Part shown: piece after piece, positions 54,462 through 63,861 of the stretch | Layout of the letters: each line of letters starts with the position of its first letter | Position numbering within the stretch: the first letter of the stretch is position 1 | From: Paenibacillus xylanilyticus | Lineage (GTDB): Bacteria > Bacillota > Bacilli > Paenibacillales > Paenibacillaceae | Length of the DNA stretch: 64,000 nucleotides | Direction: 5' to 3' | Assembly: GCF_009664365.1 (NCBI RefSeq) | Contig: NZ_CP044310.1 | Span: forward strand, 2,367,001-2,431,000 | Program-made: the position numbers and the translations under genes | The notes under the pieces: model-generated | What the model was told of the DNA's origin: nothing | Databases searched by the model: none | What the model saw: only the letters and a program-made list of their open reading frames with translations

Positions 54462-56513
54462 GTGAATATTAGCTCGATGATTCGTGGTCTCCTGGGAGAC
54501 AGCAAGCCGGGGAATGCCAAGCCGCTGGAGCTTAAGGAGGGTCAAGTTGTACGTGGATCTGTCGTAAGTGTCTCAGAGGATGGTGGAGAGGCTGTTCTGC
54601 AAATTCAGGGCGTACAGGTACGTGCCAAGCTCGAGACACCACTTCGCCCAGGGGAAACCACACTACTTCAAGTGCAGCCGCCGGGAGAGAATGGCGTGAC
54701 CGTTATGAAGCCGCTGGCCGGCAATTTGTCTGAATTGCCGCAAGCATCCTTGAATAATCTGCTTCAAGAGGTAGGTTTACCGGATACCAAGGGAAATCGG
54801 GAACTACTGCTTGCTATGCAGCGCAGTGGTGTGCCGCTTACGAAGGATAATGTGGCTATGGTTCAAAGTATGATGACTGTCAAACCAGCTCAGGTACCTA
54901 TGGAAGAGTGGGTGCAGGCAACGGGGATTGCTTTTCAGCGTGGTCTGCCGATTACGGCGGAAACGGTAAAAGGATTGCATCAAACGGTATTTGGTCCACC
55001 CCTTCATCAGCTGCTAAATGGGTTAACGGAGCAGCTCGAAACATTTCTTACTCAGAATGCGGGCAAAACCGTGGTCATGGGTGAACAGGCAGCCACACCA
55101 AAGCTGCCTGCGTCGGGTGGTTTGCCTATAACAGCAGCCGGAGGGCAGCAAACGGACGATGCAGGAATGTCTCCGGCTGGAGGGCGTCAGGCGGGAACCT
55201 CTGGCCAAACGGCACCATTGCCGTACGGTGCTGCAACAACGCCTGCAGGAGCAGGAACAGGAGCTGCTCCGATGTCAAACAGCGGCGAAGCGACAGACGT
55301 GCGAGGTGGTGTGCAATCCACCACAGGCACAGGGCATCCTGAGGCTGGGATAAAATCTGGAGACGGACAAGCGGAAATGGCTGGAAAAGCTAGGCAAGGC
55401 ATTCAGGCGGGGACGGGAATCGCTGGAGAGAGCCAGCGTTCCACGGAAGCGGGCCGCCCGGGTATACCTGGGGCAGCAGCGGATGTAGCAGCTGGACGAG
55501 GGATTGCCGGCCAGCAGGAAGGAAGCGCGGCTGGGCGACCAGATGGCCGCGCGGAGACGCCCGCAGCTGCGAGCGCTTCGCCTGCAGCAGCGCAGACAGG
55601 CGCAGCAGCACCAACAGCGGCGCAGCTGGCGCCGAAGCTGCTGGCCCTGCTGGACGCGCTGCGCAGCGCGTCCACTGCCGCACCGGCACAGCCTGGTGCG
55701 GCAGCACAGGCCGCCCCTGCACCTGCGGGCGGCCAGGCGGCTGCGGCTGCCGGAGGCGTGCCGCAGCCTGTACCAGCCGGCGCTGATGCGCAGCCGGCTG
55801 GGGGAAATGCGGCAGCACCTGCGGGCGCTACCGCACAGCACGCGCCTGTCACCCACGAGGGGGACCCGTGGGTGGGGCGCGTACTGAAGCTGCTCGGTGC
55901 AGAGCACGAGCAGCAGGCGGTGCACGGCGCGGCTGCGCAGCCGCGCGTGGGTGAAGCGGCGAGTCCGGGCACCGCGGACTCGCTGAAGGGCTTGCTGCTG
56001 CAGCTTGCCAGCAGCGACAGTGCGCCGGCGGCCCTGAAGGAAGCCGCCGGGCAGGCTGTGCAATATCTGACGGGTCAGCAGTTGCTGCTGACAACGGACC
56101 GGGGCTCTACCTTTGCCCAGATGCACTGGTTCATCCCGATTACCGGACCCAATGGAGAAGAAACGGCTTCGGTACAGATCCAATCCCGGCGTGGTCAGCG
56201 CGGTGAACTGGATGCATCCAATTGCAGATTGTGGTTTGATCTGGACATGAAAAGTCTCGGACCAACACTGGTAGATGTGCATGTCATCAACAATATTGTC
56301 AGTCTTCGGGTTCTCAACGATCGGGAGGGCATGGGTCCGCTTCTGGATAGCGGGCGGGAAGTGATTCAAGAGGCGCTGGACAAGCTGGGCTATCAATTAC
56401 TAACCTTTAAGACAGAGCCCTGGCCAGTTGGCCAGGAACCGGGTGCTGAGCGAAAAATAAATGCGTCCGACTACAGCCCTGATCGCTACAAAGGGGTGGA
56501 TATGCGAGTATGA
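54462..56513 (+). CDS. ylqG: YlqG-like protein with FliK-type C-terminal domain
   Basis: This 683-residue protein has three parts. The N-terminal domain (residues 1-190) has LELKEGQVVRGSVVSVS and repeated GVPLTKDNV/GLPITAETV motifs. A long Ala/Pro/Gly/Gln-rich linker (about 200-480) is extremely GC-rich in DNA. The C-terminal domain (about 545-680) resembles the flagellar hook-length protein FliK (WFIPITGPNGEETASVQ, DVHVINNIVSLRVL). The start is GTG 54462 after GGAAGGAGGGAG. It overlaps ylqH as ATGA. Its function is unknown. The FliK-FlhB pairing next door suggests that they interact. Confidence 0.78.
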   Translation: MNISSMIRGLLGDSKPGNAKPLELKEGQVVRGSVVSVSEDGGEAVLQIQGVQVRAKLETPLRPGETTLLQVQPPGENGVTVMKPLAGNLSELPQASLNNLLQEVGLPDTKGNRELLLAMQRSGVPLTKDNVAMVQSMMTVKPAQVPMEEWVQATGIAFQRGLPITAETVKGLHQTVFGPPLHQLLNGLTEQLETFLTQNAGKTVVMGEQAATPKLPASGGLPITAAGGQQTDDAGMSPAGGRQAGTSGQTAPLPYGAATTPAGAGTGAAPMSNSGEATDVRGGVQSTTGTGHPEAGIKSGDGQAEMAGKARQGIQAGTGIAGESQRSTEAGRPGIPGAAADVAAGRGIAGQQEGSAAGRPDGRAETPAAASASPAAAQTGAAAPTAAQLAPKLLALLDALRSASTAAPAQPGAAAQAAPAPAGGQAAAAAGGVPQPVPAGADAQPAGGNAAAPAGATAQHAPVTHEGDPWVGRVLKLLGAEHEQQAVHGAAAQPRVGEAASPGTADSLKGLLLQLASSDSAPAALKEAAGQAVQYLTGQQLLLTTDRGSTFAQMHWFIPITGPNGEETASVQIQSRRGQRGELDASNCRLWFDLDMKSLGPTLVDVHVINNIVSLRVLNDREGMGPLLDSGREVIQEALDKLGYQLLTFKTEPWPVGQEPGAERKINASDYSPDRYKGVDMRV

Positions 56514-56818
56514 AAGATGAGCCGCAGCCAGATCTTCTTTCCAAAAAGGCTGTTGCCTTAAAATATGTACCCGGCGAAAGTGAAGCGCCGGTCGTCGTGG
56601 CTAAAGGCCGCGGCAAAGTCGCGGAAGCAATCCTTGATAAAGCTAAGGAAAACGGAGTTCCTGTTCAGGAGGATGCAGCACTGGTGGAAGTTTTGTCCAA
56701 GCTTGACTTGGACGAACAAATTCCGGCAGAGCTCTATCAACTGGTGGCTGAGGTGTTAACCTATATTTACCGAGCAGACCGCCTCGCTTCCGGACGTGAG
56801 GGAGAGGATACATGGTGA
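56510..56818 (+). CDS. ylqH: FlhB C-terminal-like protein (YlqH)
   Basis: This 102-residue soluble protein matches the cytoplasmic switch domain of FlhB/EscU exporters (KAVALKYVPGESEAPVVVAK, then IPAELYQLVAEVLTYIYR). The NPTH autocleavage motif that should precede AVALKY is absent (LLSKKAVALKY), and so are FlhB's membrane helices. It cannot undergo the FlhB switch cleavage as such. It overlaps ylqG by 4 nt and yraN by 7 nt. B. subtilis has the same unexplained pair at the same locus. Confidence 0.85.
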   Translation: MKDEPQPDLLSKKAVALKYVPGESEAPVVVAKGRGKVAEAILDKAKENGVPVQEDAALVEVLSKLDLDEQIPAELYQLVAEVLTYIYRADRLASGREGEDTW

Positions 56819-57216
56819 GCCATTCGCCTGAACCTGGACATAACTCTACTCCGAAACTTACGCGTCAGCAAAAAGGCAAGTTGGGTGAAGAAGCGGCCTG
56901 CAGGTGGCTGCGTGAGCAAGGTTATCTGATTATGGAACAAAACTGGCGTTGCCGCCGTGGTGAGATTGATATTATCGCTTCACATGGTAATCTGCTTGTC
57001 TTTGTCGAGGTACGAAGCCGTAGTGGAGCAGGGAAGTATGGTACACCGCAGGAATCGGTAGATATTCGTAAGATGCAGCAGGTTCGGTCCACGGCAGCCG
57101 TATACCTTCAACAATCAAGAGGGAGAGAATTACAAATTCGTTTTGATGTGGTTGCTGTGATGCTGGATGCGGCAGGTCAGATTGTAACTATTGAGCACAT
57201 AGAAAATGCGTTCTGA
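56812..57216 (+). CDS. yraN: YraN-family protein (UPF0102, endonuclease-like)
   Basis: This 134-residue protein has a restriction-endonuclease-like fold. Motifs are KGKLGEEAACRWLREQGY, NWRCRRGEIDIIASHG (with the acidic GEIDII) and LVFVEVRSRSG (ExK-like replaced by EVR), which are typical of the UPF0102 family often found beside rnhB. The function is unproven, and nuclease activity and recombination roles have been suggested from the fold. It is translationally coupled to ylqH. Confidence 0.88.
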   Translation: MVSHSPEPGHNSTPKLTRQQKGKLGEEAACRWLREQGYLIMEQNWRCRRGEIDIIASHGNLLVFVEVRSRSGAGKYGTPQESVDIRKMQQVRSTAAVYLQQSRGRELQIRFDVVAVMLDAAGQIVTIEHIENAF

Positions 57217-57242
57217 ATTAATAAACTGAATTAGTTAAACAT

Positions 57243-57301
57243 GGTGTTGTCTAAAATGAATGGATTCTCATGGAATTCAGATTTTAGAAACACCTTTTTT
57301 G
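57243..57301 (+). terminator. Rho-independent terminator after yraN
   Basis: GGTGTT-G-TCTAAAAT pairs with ATTTTAGA-A-ACACC and is followed by TTTTTT. Confidence 0.88.
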
Positions 57302-57473
57302 TGTGAAACATAGCCAAAGCTCATTCTATGGGCGTTCTTTGAATCTGAAGAACGGTTCGTTGTATAATCAAGAATGTAACCAATCGTATTGCATTTTATT
57401 TATTATAAAAGTCCGTTAGCAGCGCAATGGGAATTGGCTGTGATGGAGAATTTTCCATAGGGAGGTAAGTTCA

Positions 57474-58031
57474 GTGACTAAATCTACACATATTGGTACA
57501 GTCAATGAAGTAAGAAGTGCCATTCAAAACCGGCGTACCGTTAAAAAGTTTAAGAAAGAAGCTGTGCCTACAGAACAGATTATCGAGCTGTTGGATACGG
57601 CTGTGTGGGCACCAAACCATAAATTGCGTGAGCCTTGGAGATTTTTGTTATTTACCGGAGATGGGCGGAAGAAGCTTGCAGAAGCGATTGAAGCAGAGAT
57701 GGGCGAAGATAACAAATTTTCAGCCAATGTTATGCAGGTACCATCGATCATGCTTGTGGTTCTGGAAGAGGATCCAAGACAAAATATATGGGATGAGGAT
57801 TTTGCTGCAGTAAGTGCACTGGTGCAGAACTTTATGCTGGCTGCATGGAGTGAAGATATTGGAACCTTTTGGGTAACCAAGCCTTTCCTGTATGCACCGA
57901 AATTCCGCAAACCACTGGGGATTGAGGCTGGCGAGAAAATTGTCGGTATGGTCTACATGGGTTATCCGGAGGTCATCCCTTCTGCGAAAGAACGTACACC
58001 GGCCAAAGACAAACTTACCCTTTTTGATTAA
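57474..58031 (+). CDS. Nitroreductase-family FMN oxidoreductase
   Basis: This 185-residue flavoprotein of the nitroreductase superfamily has FMN-contact motifs AIQNRRTVKKFK at the N-terminus and APNHKLREPWRFLLF near 45. The C-terminal motif is VGMVYMGYPEVIP. It is probably NAD(P)H-dependent and reduces quinones or nitro compounds, but the natural substrate is unknown. The start is GTG 57474 after AGGGAGGTAAGTTCA. A TATAAT hexamer lies near 57362. A long perfect terminator follows. Confidence 0.88.
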   Translation: MTKSTHIGTVNEVRSAIQNRRTVKKFKKEAVPTEQIIELLDTAVWAPNHKLREPWRFLLFTGDGRKKLAEAIEAEMGEDNKFSANVMQVPSIMLVVLEEDPRQNIWDEDFAAVSALVQNFMLAAWSEDIGTFWVTKPFLYAPKFRKPLGIEAGEKIVGMVYMGYPEVIPSAKERTPAKDKLTLFD

Positions 58032-58064
58032 GTAAATAGAATGCCCTGTCCGTGTCTTAACCAA

Positions 58065-58122
58065 TAAACCGTTCAAGGTCTCCTTTCAGTGAAATGAGGG
58101 AGATAACTTGAACGGTTTTTTT
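58065..58122. terminator. Terminator between the nitroreductase and comM genes
   Basis: AAACCGTTCAAG-G-TCTCC pairs with GGGAGA-TAA-CTTGAACGGTTT and runs into seven T residues. The stem is shared with the convergent minus-strand gene, whose T tail is weaker. Confidence 0.88.
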
Positions 58123-58174
58123 AGTGGCGTCATTGAAGAGATTTTATATGTTATGAGCTGGAGCTGCTAAGGGT

Positions 58175-59779
58175 CTAAAACAAATTCAGATCCAACTGCC
58201 GATACTGAATCGCCTCAGCTACATGAGCCGTTAAAATTTCGCCGTCATGATCCAGATCGGCAATCGTCTGTGCCATCTTGATAATGCGATCGTGAGCACG
58301 CATGCTTAAGTTAAGAGCCTGCAGTGTGTGCTGGAGCAGATGGTCTGCTTCTGAGGGAAGACGTGCAGTTCGGCGGAGCAGTCTTCCGGATAACTGACTA
58401 TTCCAACGCACAGAGCTGCTCGCATAACGCTTAGCCTGGATATGATGAGCGTGGACAACTTTGGCTTGCATCTCGGCAGAAGTGGGGGAAGGTGCTGCCT
58501 TCCGCCATTCGCCAGGTGGAGGAACCTCGACCTGCAAATCTATCCGATCCAGCAAAGGGCCCGAGATTTTGGCCCGATAAGCTGCAACGCGGGAAGGGCT
58601 GCAGATACAGCGCTGATCCTCGGATTGAGCGGACAAATATCCGCATGGGCAGGGATTCATGGAGCATGCAAGCATAAACTGCGCAGGAAACGTAAAAGCA
58701 GCTCTTGCCCGGCTTATGGTGACCGTATGATCCTCCAGCGGCTGCCGTAAAACTTCAAGCACTTGACGATGAAACTCAGGAAGCTCATCAAGGAACAGAA
58801 TACCGCGGTGTGCAAGGCTGACTTCGCCCGGCTTCGGAATACCGCTACCACCGATGAGGCCGGAGGTGGATATCGTATGATGTGGGGACCGGAAGGGGCG
58901 TTCCGTGACCAAACCGTTGGACGTTTCTTTCAGTTTCCCAGCAGCACTCAGCACTTTGGTAACTTCCAGTGATTCTTCCTCGGATAACGGAGGGAGAATA
59001 GTGGGCAGACGTTTGATCAGCATCGTTTTGCCAGTCCCTGGTGGACCCACTAGCAATATATTATGCATCCCTGCTGCGGCAATCATCAGTGCACGCTTCA
59101 CATGATGTTGGCCTAGGACGTCACTGTAGTCATCGCTTAACGAAGCCGGAATAAGAGTATTGGCATTGGGGTTGGAGAGACCCTGTTCAGATGCAGCTGG
59201 TTTCATAAGGTGAGCGAAGTTATTCAAAACAACCGTTCCCGCTTTGGACAAGACCCCATCTTTTGTCTGGGAATCAGGCTTATCTGGCGCAATGTCTCTT
59301 AGATGACCAATTCCATATACGTTAATACCGCTAATTAACGAAGCTTCTGCCAGATTATCAACGGGGAGGAGAACGGAAGTGAAGCCTTGACGCTTAGCCA
59401 GATCCACCATGGCAAGTACACCTGGTACGGATCGAACTGAGCCATCCAAAGCGAGTTCGCCGAGTAAAAGTGTTCTTTCCTGGGATGGCAGCACGAGCTG
59501 CCCACTAGTCATTAGCAAAGCTACAGCAATGGCAAGATCAAATGAAGAGCCTTCCTTACGCAGGTCAGCAGGGGCTAGATTAATCGTAATCCGTTGTAAT
59601 GGATATTGATAACCGCAATTTTTTACAGCAGCACGAACACGCTCTACTGCTTCACGAATGGCCGAATCTGGCAAGCCGATAATGGAAGTTTGGGGCAATC
59701 CATTGGATAAATCCGTTTCCACTTCGATTAATACCCCGTCAATTCCATATAAACATGCGCTATATAATTTTCCGTACAT
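58175..59779 (-). CDS. comM: YifB/ComM-family Mg-chelatase-like AAA+ ATPase
   Basis: This ATPase of about 534 residues has an N-terminal Lon-like ChlI domain (YGIDGVLIEVETDLSNGLP, INLAPADLRKEG). The AAA+ core has Walker A LLVGPPGTGKTML near 245, FLDELPEF as Walker B, and a SMNPCPCGYL cysteine motif near 375. In Gram-negatives ComM is a helicase that helps branch migration in natural transformation. The start at ATG 59779 (MYGKLYSACLYGIDG) follows GAGGTG. Thirteen further in-frame codons upstream are not family-like. The transformation gene dprA lies about 4 kb away. Confidence 0.9.
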   Translation of the reverse strand: MYGKLYSACLYGIDGVLIEVETDLSNGLPQTSIIGLPDSAIREAVERVRAAVKNCGYQYPLQRITINLAPADLRKEGSSFDLAIAVALLMTSGQLVLPSQERTLLLGELALDGSVRSVPGVLAMVDLAKRQGFTSVLLPVDNLAEASLISGINVYGIGHLRDIAPDKPDSQTKDGVLSKAGTVVLNNFAHLMKPAASEQGLSNPNANTLIPASLSDDYSDVLGQHHVKRALMIAAAGMHNILLVGPPGTGKTMLIKRLPTILPPLSEEESLEVTKVLSAAGKLKETSNGLVTERPFRSPHHTISTSGLIGGSGIPKPGEVSLAHRGILFLDELPEFHRQVLEVLRQPLEDHTVTISRARAAFTFPAQFMLACSMNPCPCGYLSAQSEDQRCICSPSRVAAYRAKISGPLLDRIDLQVEVPPPGEWRKAAPSPTSAEMQAKVVHAHHIQAKRYASSSVRWNSQLSGRLLRRTARLPSEADHLLQHTLQALNLSMRAHDRIIKMAQTIADLDHDGEILTAHVAEAIQYRQLDLNLF

Positions 59780-60053
59780 AATAAAAAGAAACACCTCACT
59801 TCGTCCTTGGCTGCGCATAATGCGGGCCAGTGTGCGAATTAAGGTGCTTCCTCAGCTTCTAATAAGCATTGTATATAAAAGAAATCAGGGCGTCAACCTG
59901 TCTTCATCATCGCTGCAATTCTAACCCTGAATTCTGAATTTTATTAATCCACTCTCATGGATATCATCAGAAAATCATTGTCTGAATAGGGTATAACGTT
60001 AATAATACTAACCGCCTCAAGGTAGAGGAAATGAAACTGTTTTACGAATTGAA

Positions 60054-60482
60054 TTAAAGTACGTTTAGTTCAACATCAATATTGCCGCGTGTTGCACGGG
60101 AGTAAGGGCAGGCTTGATGAGCTGCTTCTACCAGCTTCTCAGCTGTAGCCTTATCTACGCCTTTTGCAAGAACGTCAAGTGTTGCCGCGATGCCAAAGCC
60201 TCCGTCTTCCACTTTTCCGAAATGAACGGTAGCTGTGACTTCAGTACCTTCCAACTTGATTTTTTGCATGCGAGCAACCATATTTAGTGCACTATCAAAA
60301 CAAGCTGCATAACCTGCTGCAAACAATTGCTCTGGGTTGGTACCTTCTCCACCTGCACCGCCCATTTCTTTCGGTGTGCGAACATCTAAATGAAGTTCTG
60401 GACTGGAGGATTCTACATAACCGTTACGTCCGCCAACTGCTTTTACCGTAGTTTCATACATTTTTTGTTGAATAGTCATCAT
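60054..60482 (-). CDS. ohr: Organic hydroperoxide resistance protein (Ohr)
   Basis: This 142-residue OsmC-fold thiol peroxidase reduces organic hydroperoxides. The reactive cysteines are C61 in AACFDSALNMV and C125 in ACPYSRATRGN. The glycine-rich EMGGAGGEGTNPEQLFAAGY loop is typical. AAAGGAG ends 9 nt before the first of two ATG codons. It is divergent from ohrR, so peroxide oxidation of OhrR should derepress it. Confidence 0.95.
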   Translation of the reverse strand: MMTIQQKMYETTVKAVGGRNGYVESSSPELHLDVRTPKEMGGAGGEGTNPEQLFAAGYAACFDSALNMVARMQKIKLEGTEVTATVHFGKVEDGGFGIAATLDVLAKGVDKATAEKLVEAAHQACPYSRATRGNIDVELNVL

Positions 60483-60516
60483 GTCAATTCGCTCCTTTGT
60501 GTTCGCAATTATATTT

Positions 60517-60534
60517 TATACAATTTAATTTATA
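60517..60534. promoter_or_regulatory. Candidate OhrR operator
   Basis: TATACAATTTAATTTATA resembles the TACAATT/AAATTGTA-type operators of Bacillus OhrR. It overlaps a TATAAT on the minus strand in front of ohr. A related half-site, AAATTAAATGTACAAT (60677-60692), lies just before ohrR. Confidence 0.55.
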
Positions 60535-60710
60535 ACAATAAGATGGAAAAGTAAAATCCCTTGTGCTCAATTATTCTGTTTTTTTTCTAATTTGTGATAA
60601 TATATATAGAGAGAGTCTTTAGGTTGTGCATATAAGCGTGCAAAATACAGGCTTAACACAGAGCTTTCTATAAGAAATTAAATGTACAATAGGCAGGTGG
60701 GATTAATATT

Positions 60711-61166
60711 ATGCAAACGGATGCTTTGAAGCTGGATAACCAATTATGCTTTGCCATATATGCTTGTTCACGTGAAATCACGAAGATGTACCAGCCATAT
60801 CTCGAGGTGCTGGGTGTCACCTACTCGCAGTATTTGGTCATGATGGTATTGTGGGAGCGAGAGGAATGCACGGTTAAAGAAATCGGAGAGGCGCTCTACT
60901 TGGATTCGGGAACGTTGACACCGCTATTAAAACGCCTGCAATCTGCCGGACTCATTCATCGTGAACGTTCAGCACAGGATGAGCGTAAAGTGCTTATTAC
61001 GTTGACTGATTCAGGTAAGGAGCTTCGCAATAAGGCTCTGTCCATTCCGGATTCTATTCAGGGGGATGCTTGCCTGAGCAGTACAGAATTTGAATCGCTG
61101 CTTGGTCAGTTTAAAGGGCTTCTTCAGAAGGTACATGAAACGAATATGAAAGAAGCTAGAAAATAA
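60711..61166 (+). CDS. ohrR: MarR-family peroxide-sensing repressor OhrR
   Basis: This 151-residue winged-helix repressor has its sensing cysteine at position 13 (DNQLCFAIYACSREITKMY is shown here as QLCFAIYACSRE), matching C15 of B. subtilis OhrR. A second Cys at 19 is extra. The DNA-binding part is KEIGEALYLDSGTLTPLLKRL, and the wing is AQDERKVLITLT. It is divergent from ohr across 228 bp with OhrR-like operators, so it probably represses both genes. A terminator follows. Confidence 0.94.
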   Translation: MQTDALKLDNQLCFAIYACSREITKMYQPYLEVLGVTYSQYLVMMVLWEREECTVKEIGEALYLDSGTLTPLLKRLQSAGLIHRERSAQDERKVLITLTDSGKELRNKALSIPDSIQGDACLSSTEFESLLGQFKGLLQKVHETNMKEARK

Positions 61167-61196
61167 CCTGGAAATAATTTTGATATAACGAAAAGG

Positions 61197-61230
61197 AGAA
61201 ACCTTAGACATATTAGTCTGAGGTTTTTCC
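61197..61230 (+). terminator. Rho-independent terminator after ohrR
   Basis: AAACCTTAGAC pairs with GTCTGAGGTTT across ATATTA, then TTTCC. Confidence 0.8.
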
Positions 61231-61423
61231 ATTAATATCCAAGCATTCACAATATGGGATGATATCCATATCAAAAAGCTGTCTATTAACCATTACTTTT
61301 TTAAGGAAAGCGTTTTAAAAACGTGTTACAATGAATTGGGTTTAAGTGAAAATAGTCAACATTTGTCTTTTGGTAGTCAACCAACCCGCCTTGTTGCAGT
61401 CATGTTGATAGGAGGATTCGAGA

Positions 61424-62584
61424 ATGAATATCCATGAATATCAAGGAAAAGAAGTACTGAAACAGTATGGAGTTGCCGTTCCTAATGGGAAGGTTGCTTA
61501 TACAGTCGATGAAGCGGTTGCGGCCGCAGAGGCACTGGGCAGTCCGGTGACTGTAGTCAAAGCGCAAATTCACGCAGGTGGCCGGGGAAAAGCCGGCGGC
61601 GTAAAGGTAGCGAAGAGCGCAGATGAAGTTAGAGCGTATGCTTCCGAAATTTTGGGGAAAGTACTGGTGACACACCAGACCGGACCGGAAGGCAAGGAAG
61701 TCAAACGTCTTTTGATCGAAGAAGGCTGCGATATCCGCAAAGAGTACTACGTGGGTGTTGTAGTTGACCGTGCAACGGGCCGTGTCGTGATGATGGCATC
61801 CGAAGAAGGCGGTACGGAGATCGAAGAAGTGGCTGAAGCTACTCCTGAGAAAATTTTCAAAGAAATTATTGACCCTGCTATTGGATTACAAGTGTTCCAA
61901 GCACGTAAATTGGCCTACAGCATTAATATTCCGAATGAATTGGTGAACAAAGCGGTCAAATTTATGCTTGCATTGTACACTGCATTTGTGGAAAAAGATT
62001 GCTCCATTGCCGAGATCAACCCTCTTGTTGTTACTGGAGATGGAAACGTTATCGCACTGGATGCGAAACTGAATTTTGATTCCAACGCATTGTTCCGTCA
62101 CAAGGATATTTTGGAACTTCGCGACTTGGATGAAGAAGACGAAAAAGAAATCGAGGCTTCCAAATACGACCTCAGCTACATAGCACTTGATGGCAACATC
62201 GGCTGTATGGTTAACGGTGCGGGACTTGCGATGGCTACGATGGATATCATCAAATACTACGGTGGAGACCCGGCCAACTTCCTTGATGTTGGGGGCGGTG
62301 CAACAACGGAGAAAGTAACAGAAGCTTTTAAAATCATTCTGTCTGACGCCAAAGTGGCGGGCATCTTCGTTAACATTTTCGGCGGAATCATGCGCTGTGA
62401 TGTCATTGCAAATGGTGTGGTTGAAGCAGCGAAGCAGCTTGGCCTCACTAAACCGCTGGTTGTTCGTCTTGAAGGAACGAACGTGGAACTTGGCAAACAA
62501 ATTTTGGGTGAATCCGGCCTGAATATTGTACCTGCTGATTCCATGGCTGACGGTGCACAAAAAATCGTTGCCCTCGTAAAATAA
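61424..62584 (+). CDS. sucC: Succinyl-CoA ligase, beta subunit
   Basis: This 386-residue ATP-grasp subunit of succinyl-CoA synthetase makes a nucleoside triphosphate in the TCA cycle. It starts [17 protein letters not shown], with [15 protein letters not shown] near 46, AEINPLVV near 195 and [10 protein letters not shown] near 320. AGGAGGATTCGAGA precedes the ATG. A TACAAT hexamer near 61326 may be its promoter. The alpha subunit follows only after 181 bp that hold nested inverted repeats. Confidence 0.97.
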   Translation: MNIHEYQGKEVLKQYGVAVPNGKVAYTVDEAVAAAEALGSPVTVVKAQIHAGGRGKAGGVKVAKSADEVRAYASEILGKVLVTHQTGPEGKEVKRLLIEEGCDIRKEYYVGVVVDRATGRVVMMASEEGGTEIEEVAEATPEKIFKEIIDPAIGLQVFQARKLAYSINIPNELVNKAVKFMLALYTAFVEKDCSIAEINPLVVTGDGNVIALDAKLNFDSNALFRHKDILELRDLDEEDEKEIEASKYDLSYIALDGNIGCMVNGAGLAMATMDIIKYYGGDPANFLDVGGGATTEKVTEAFKIILSDAKVAGIFVNIFGGIMRCDVIANGVVEAAKQLGLTKPLVVRLEGTNVELGKQILGESGLNIVPADSMADGAQKIVALVK

Positions 62585-62599
62585 GTTCATTCCTGGGCC

Positions 62600-62704
62600 A
62601 TTTATATCAATCCAAAGAGCGGTCGCAATCTTCATGAATTATATCGGAATGCTTCAGTCGTCTAATTCATGTTCCCGCCAGCGATGGAATCGAATGATAT
62701 AAAT
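62600..62704. repeat. Nested inverted-repeat element between sucC and sucD
   Basis: Outer arms ATTTATATCA (62600-62609) and TGATATAAAT (62695-62704) enclose inner arms CATGAATTA (62633-62641) and TAATTCATG (62663-62671), all perfect. Between them GC-rich flanks face each other. No T run follows. It may be a structured intercistronic RNA that sets the sucC:sucD ratio or a cleavage site. Confidence 0.6.
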
Positions 62705-62765
62705 TGCTTTCTTAGTGCCGGAGCTGTCCGGAACTTGAAAAATAACCGTAAGGATGTGAAGCAAC

Positions 62766-63695
62766 GTGAGTATTTTGATCGATAAAAATACAAAAGTCAT
62801 TACGCAAGGCATTACGGGTTCAACGGGAATGTTCCACACGAAGGGCGCATTGGATTACGGAACCCAAATGGTAGGCGGTGTAACACCAGGCAAAGGCGGG
62901 ACTAATGTTGATATCACGCTGGAAGATGGCAAAGTTGTTAGTCTTCCGGTATTTAATACGGTACAAGAAGCGAAGGAAGCTACAGGTGCAACAGCGAGTG
63001 TTATCTATGTGCCACCTGCATTCGCAGCGGATTCCATCATGGAAGCTGTTGACGCAGAGCTTGATCTTGTAATCTGTATTACAGAAGGCATCCCTGTCCT
63101 TGATATGGTGAAGGTAGACCGTTTCATGGAAGGCAAAAAGACGGTATTGATCGGACCGAACTGTCCTGGTGTTATTACACCGGGTGAATGTAAAATCGGG
63201 ATCATGCCAGGCTATATCCACATGGCTGGACATGTTGGCGTCGTTTCCCGTAGCGGAACGCTCACGTATGAAGCTGTTCATCAACTGACTACACGTGGCA
63301 TTGGACAGTCTTCAGCGGTAGGAATCGGGGGAGACCCGGTTAAAGGTTCCGAATTCATTGATATCCTCAAACGTTTCAATGAAGATCCTCAGACTCATGC
63401 TGTCATCATGATCGGGGAGATCGGTGGTACAGCAGAGGAAGACGCTGCAGAGTGGGTTCGCGACAATATGACCAAACCGGTTGTTGGATTTATCGGTGGT
63501 GTTACTGCGCCTCCAGGCAAACGCATGGGTCATGCTGGTGCCATTATCTCTGGAGGTAAAGGTACAGCCAAGGAAAAAATCGCGAAGCTTGAGTCCTGTG
63601 GTATCAAAGTTGCGCCTACGCCTGCCGAGATGGGCTCCACGCTGGTAAGTGTACTGGAAGAGCGCGGTATTTTAAATTTGTGCACGACACATTAA
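62766..63695 (+). CDS. sucD: Succinyl-CoA ligase, alpha subunit
   Basis: This 309-residue catalytic subunit is phosphorylated on the histidine of [14 protein letters not shown] near 245. The CoA-binding N-terminus has [20 protein letters not shown], and a central motif is [15 protein letters not shown]. The start is GTG 62766 after AAGGATGTGAAGCAAC. It pairs with sucC and is followed by a palindrome and a strong terminator before dprA. Confidence 0.97.
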   Translation: MSILIDKNTKVITQGITGSTGMFHTKGALDYGTQMVGGVTPGKGGTNVDITLEDGKVVSLPVFNTVQEAKEATGATASVIYVPPAFAADSIMEAVDAELDLVICITEGIPVLDMVKVDRFMEGKKTVLIGPNCPGVITPGECKIGIMPGYIHMAGHVGVVSRSGTLTYEAVHQLTTRGIGQSSAVGIGGDPVKGSEFIDILKRFNEDPQTHAVIMIGEIGGTAEEDAAEWVRDNMTKPVVGFIGGVTAPPGKRMGHAGAIISGGKGTAKEKIAKLESCGIKVAPTPAEMGSTLVSVLEERGILNLCTTH

Positions 63696-63727
63696 TTCTT
63701 TTCCATTATAATAGTAGAAACGGTGCG

Positions 63728-63743
63728 GAGAGTTATAACTCTC
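63728..63743. repeat. Perfect 16-bp palindrome after sucD
   Basis: GAGAGTTATAACTCTC is a perfect palindrome without a loop, 32 bp past sucD and 195 bp before dprA. A TATAAT lies at 63707-63712. It may be an operator for a promoter reading toward dprA. Confidence 0.4.
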
Positions 63744-63772
63744 GTAACCGACTATTGTGATACGGAAAAGGT

Positions 63773-63815
63773 AAGCAACCTTTTGCCCTTAAACGGGGTG
63801 AAAGGTTGCTTTTTT
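63773..63815 (+). terminator. Rho-independent terminator after sucD
   Basis: AGCAACCTTTTGCCC pairs with GGGGTGAAAGGTTGCT and is followed by TTTTTT. Confidence 0.88.
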
Positions 63816-63861
63816 GCGTTGAATTACTTGCCAAATGAGAGAACTGAATTGCTCTCTATAA

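Noticed and set aside
61304..61317. GGAAAGCGTTTTAA, a cre-like sequence before sucC
   Set aside because: Two consensus positions fail, so it is not distinguishable from background.
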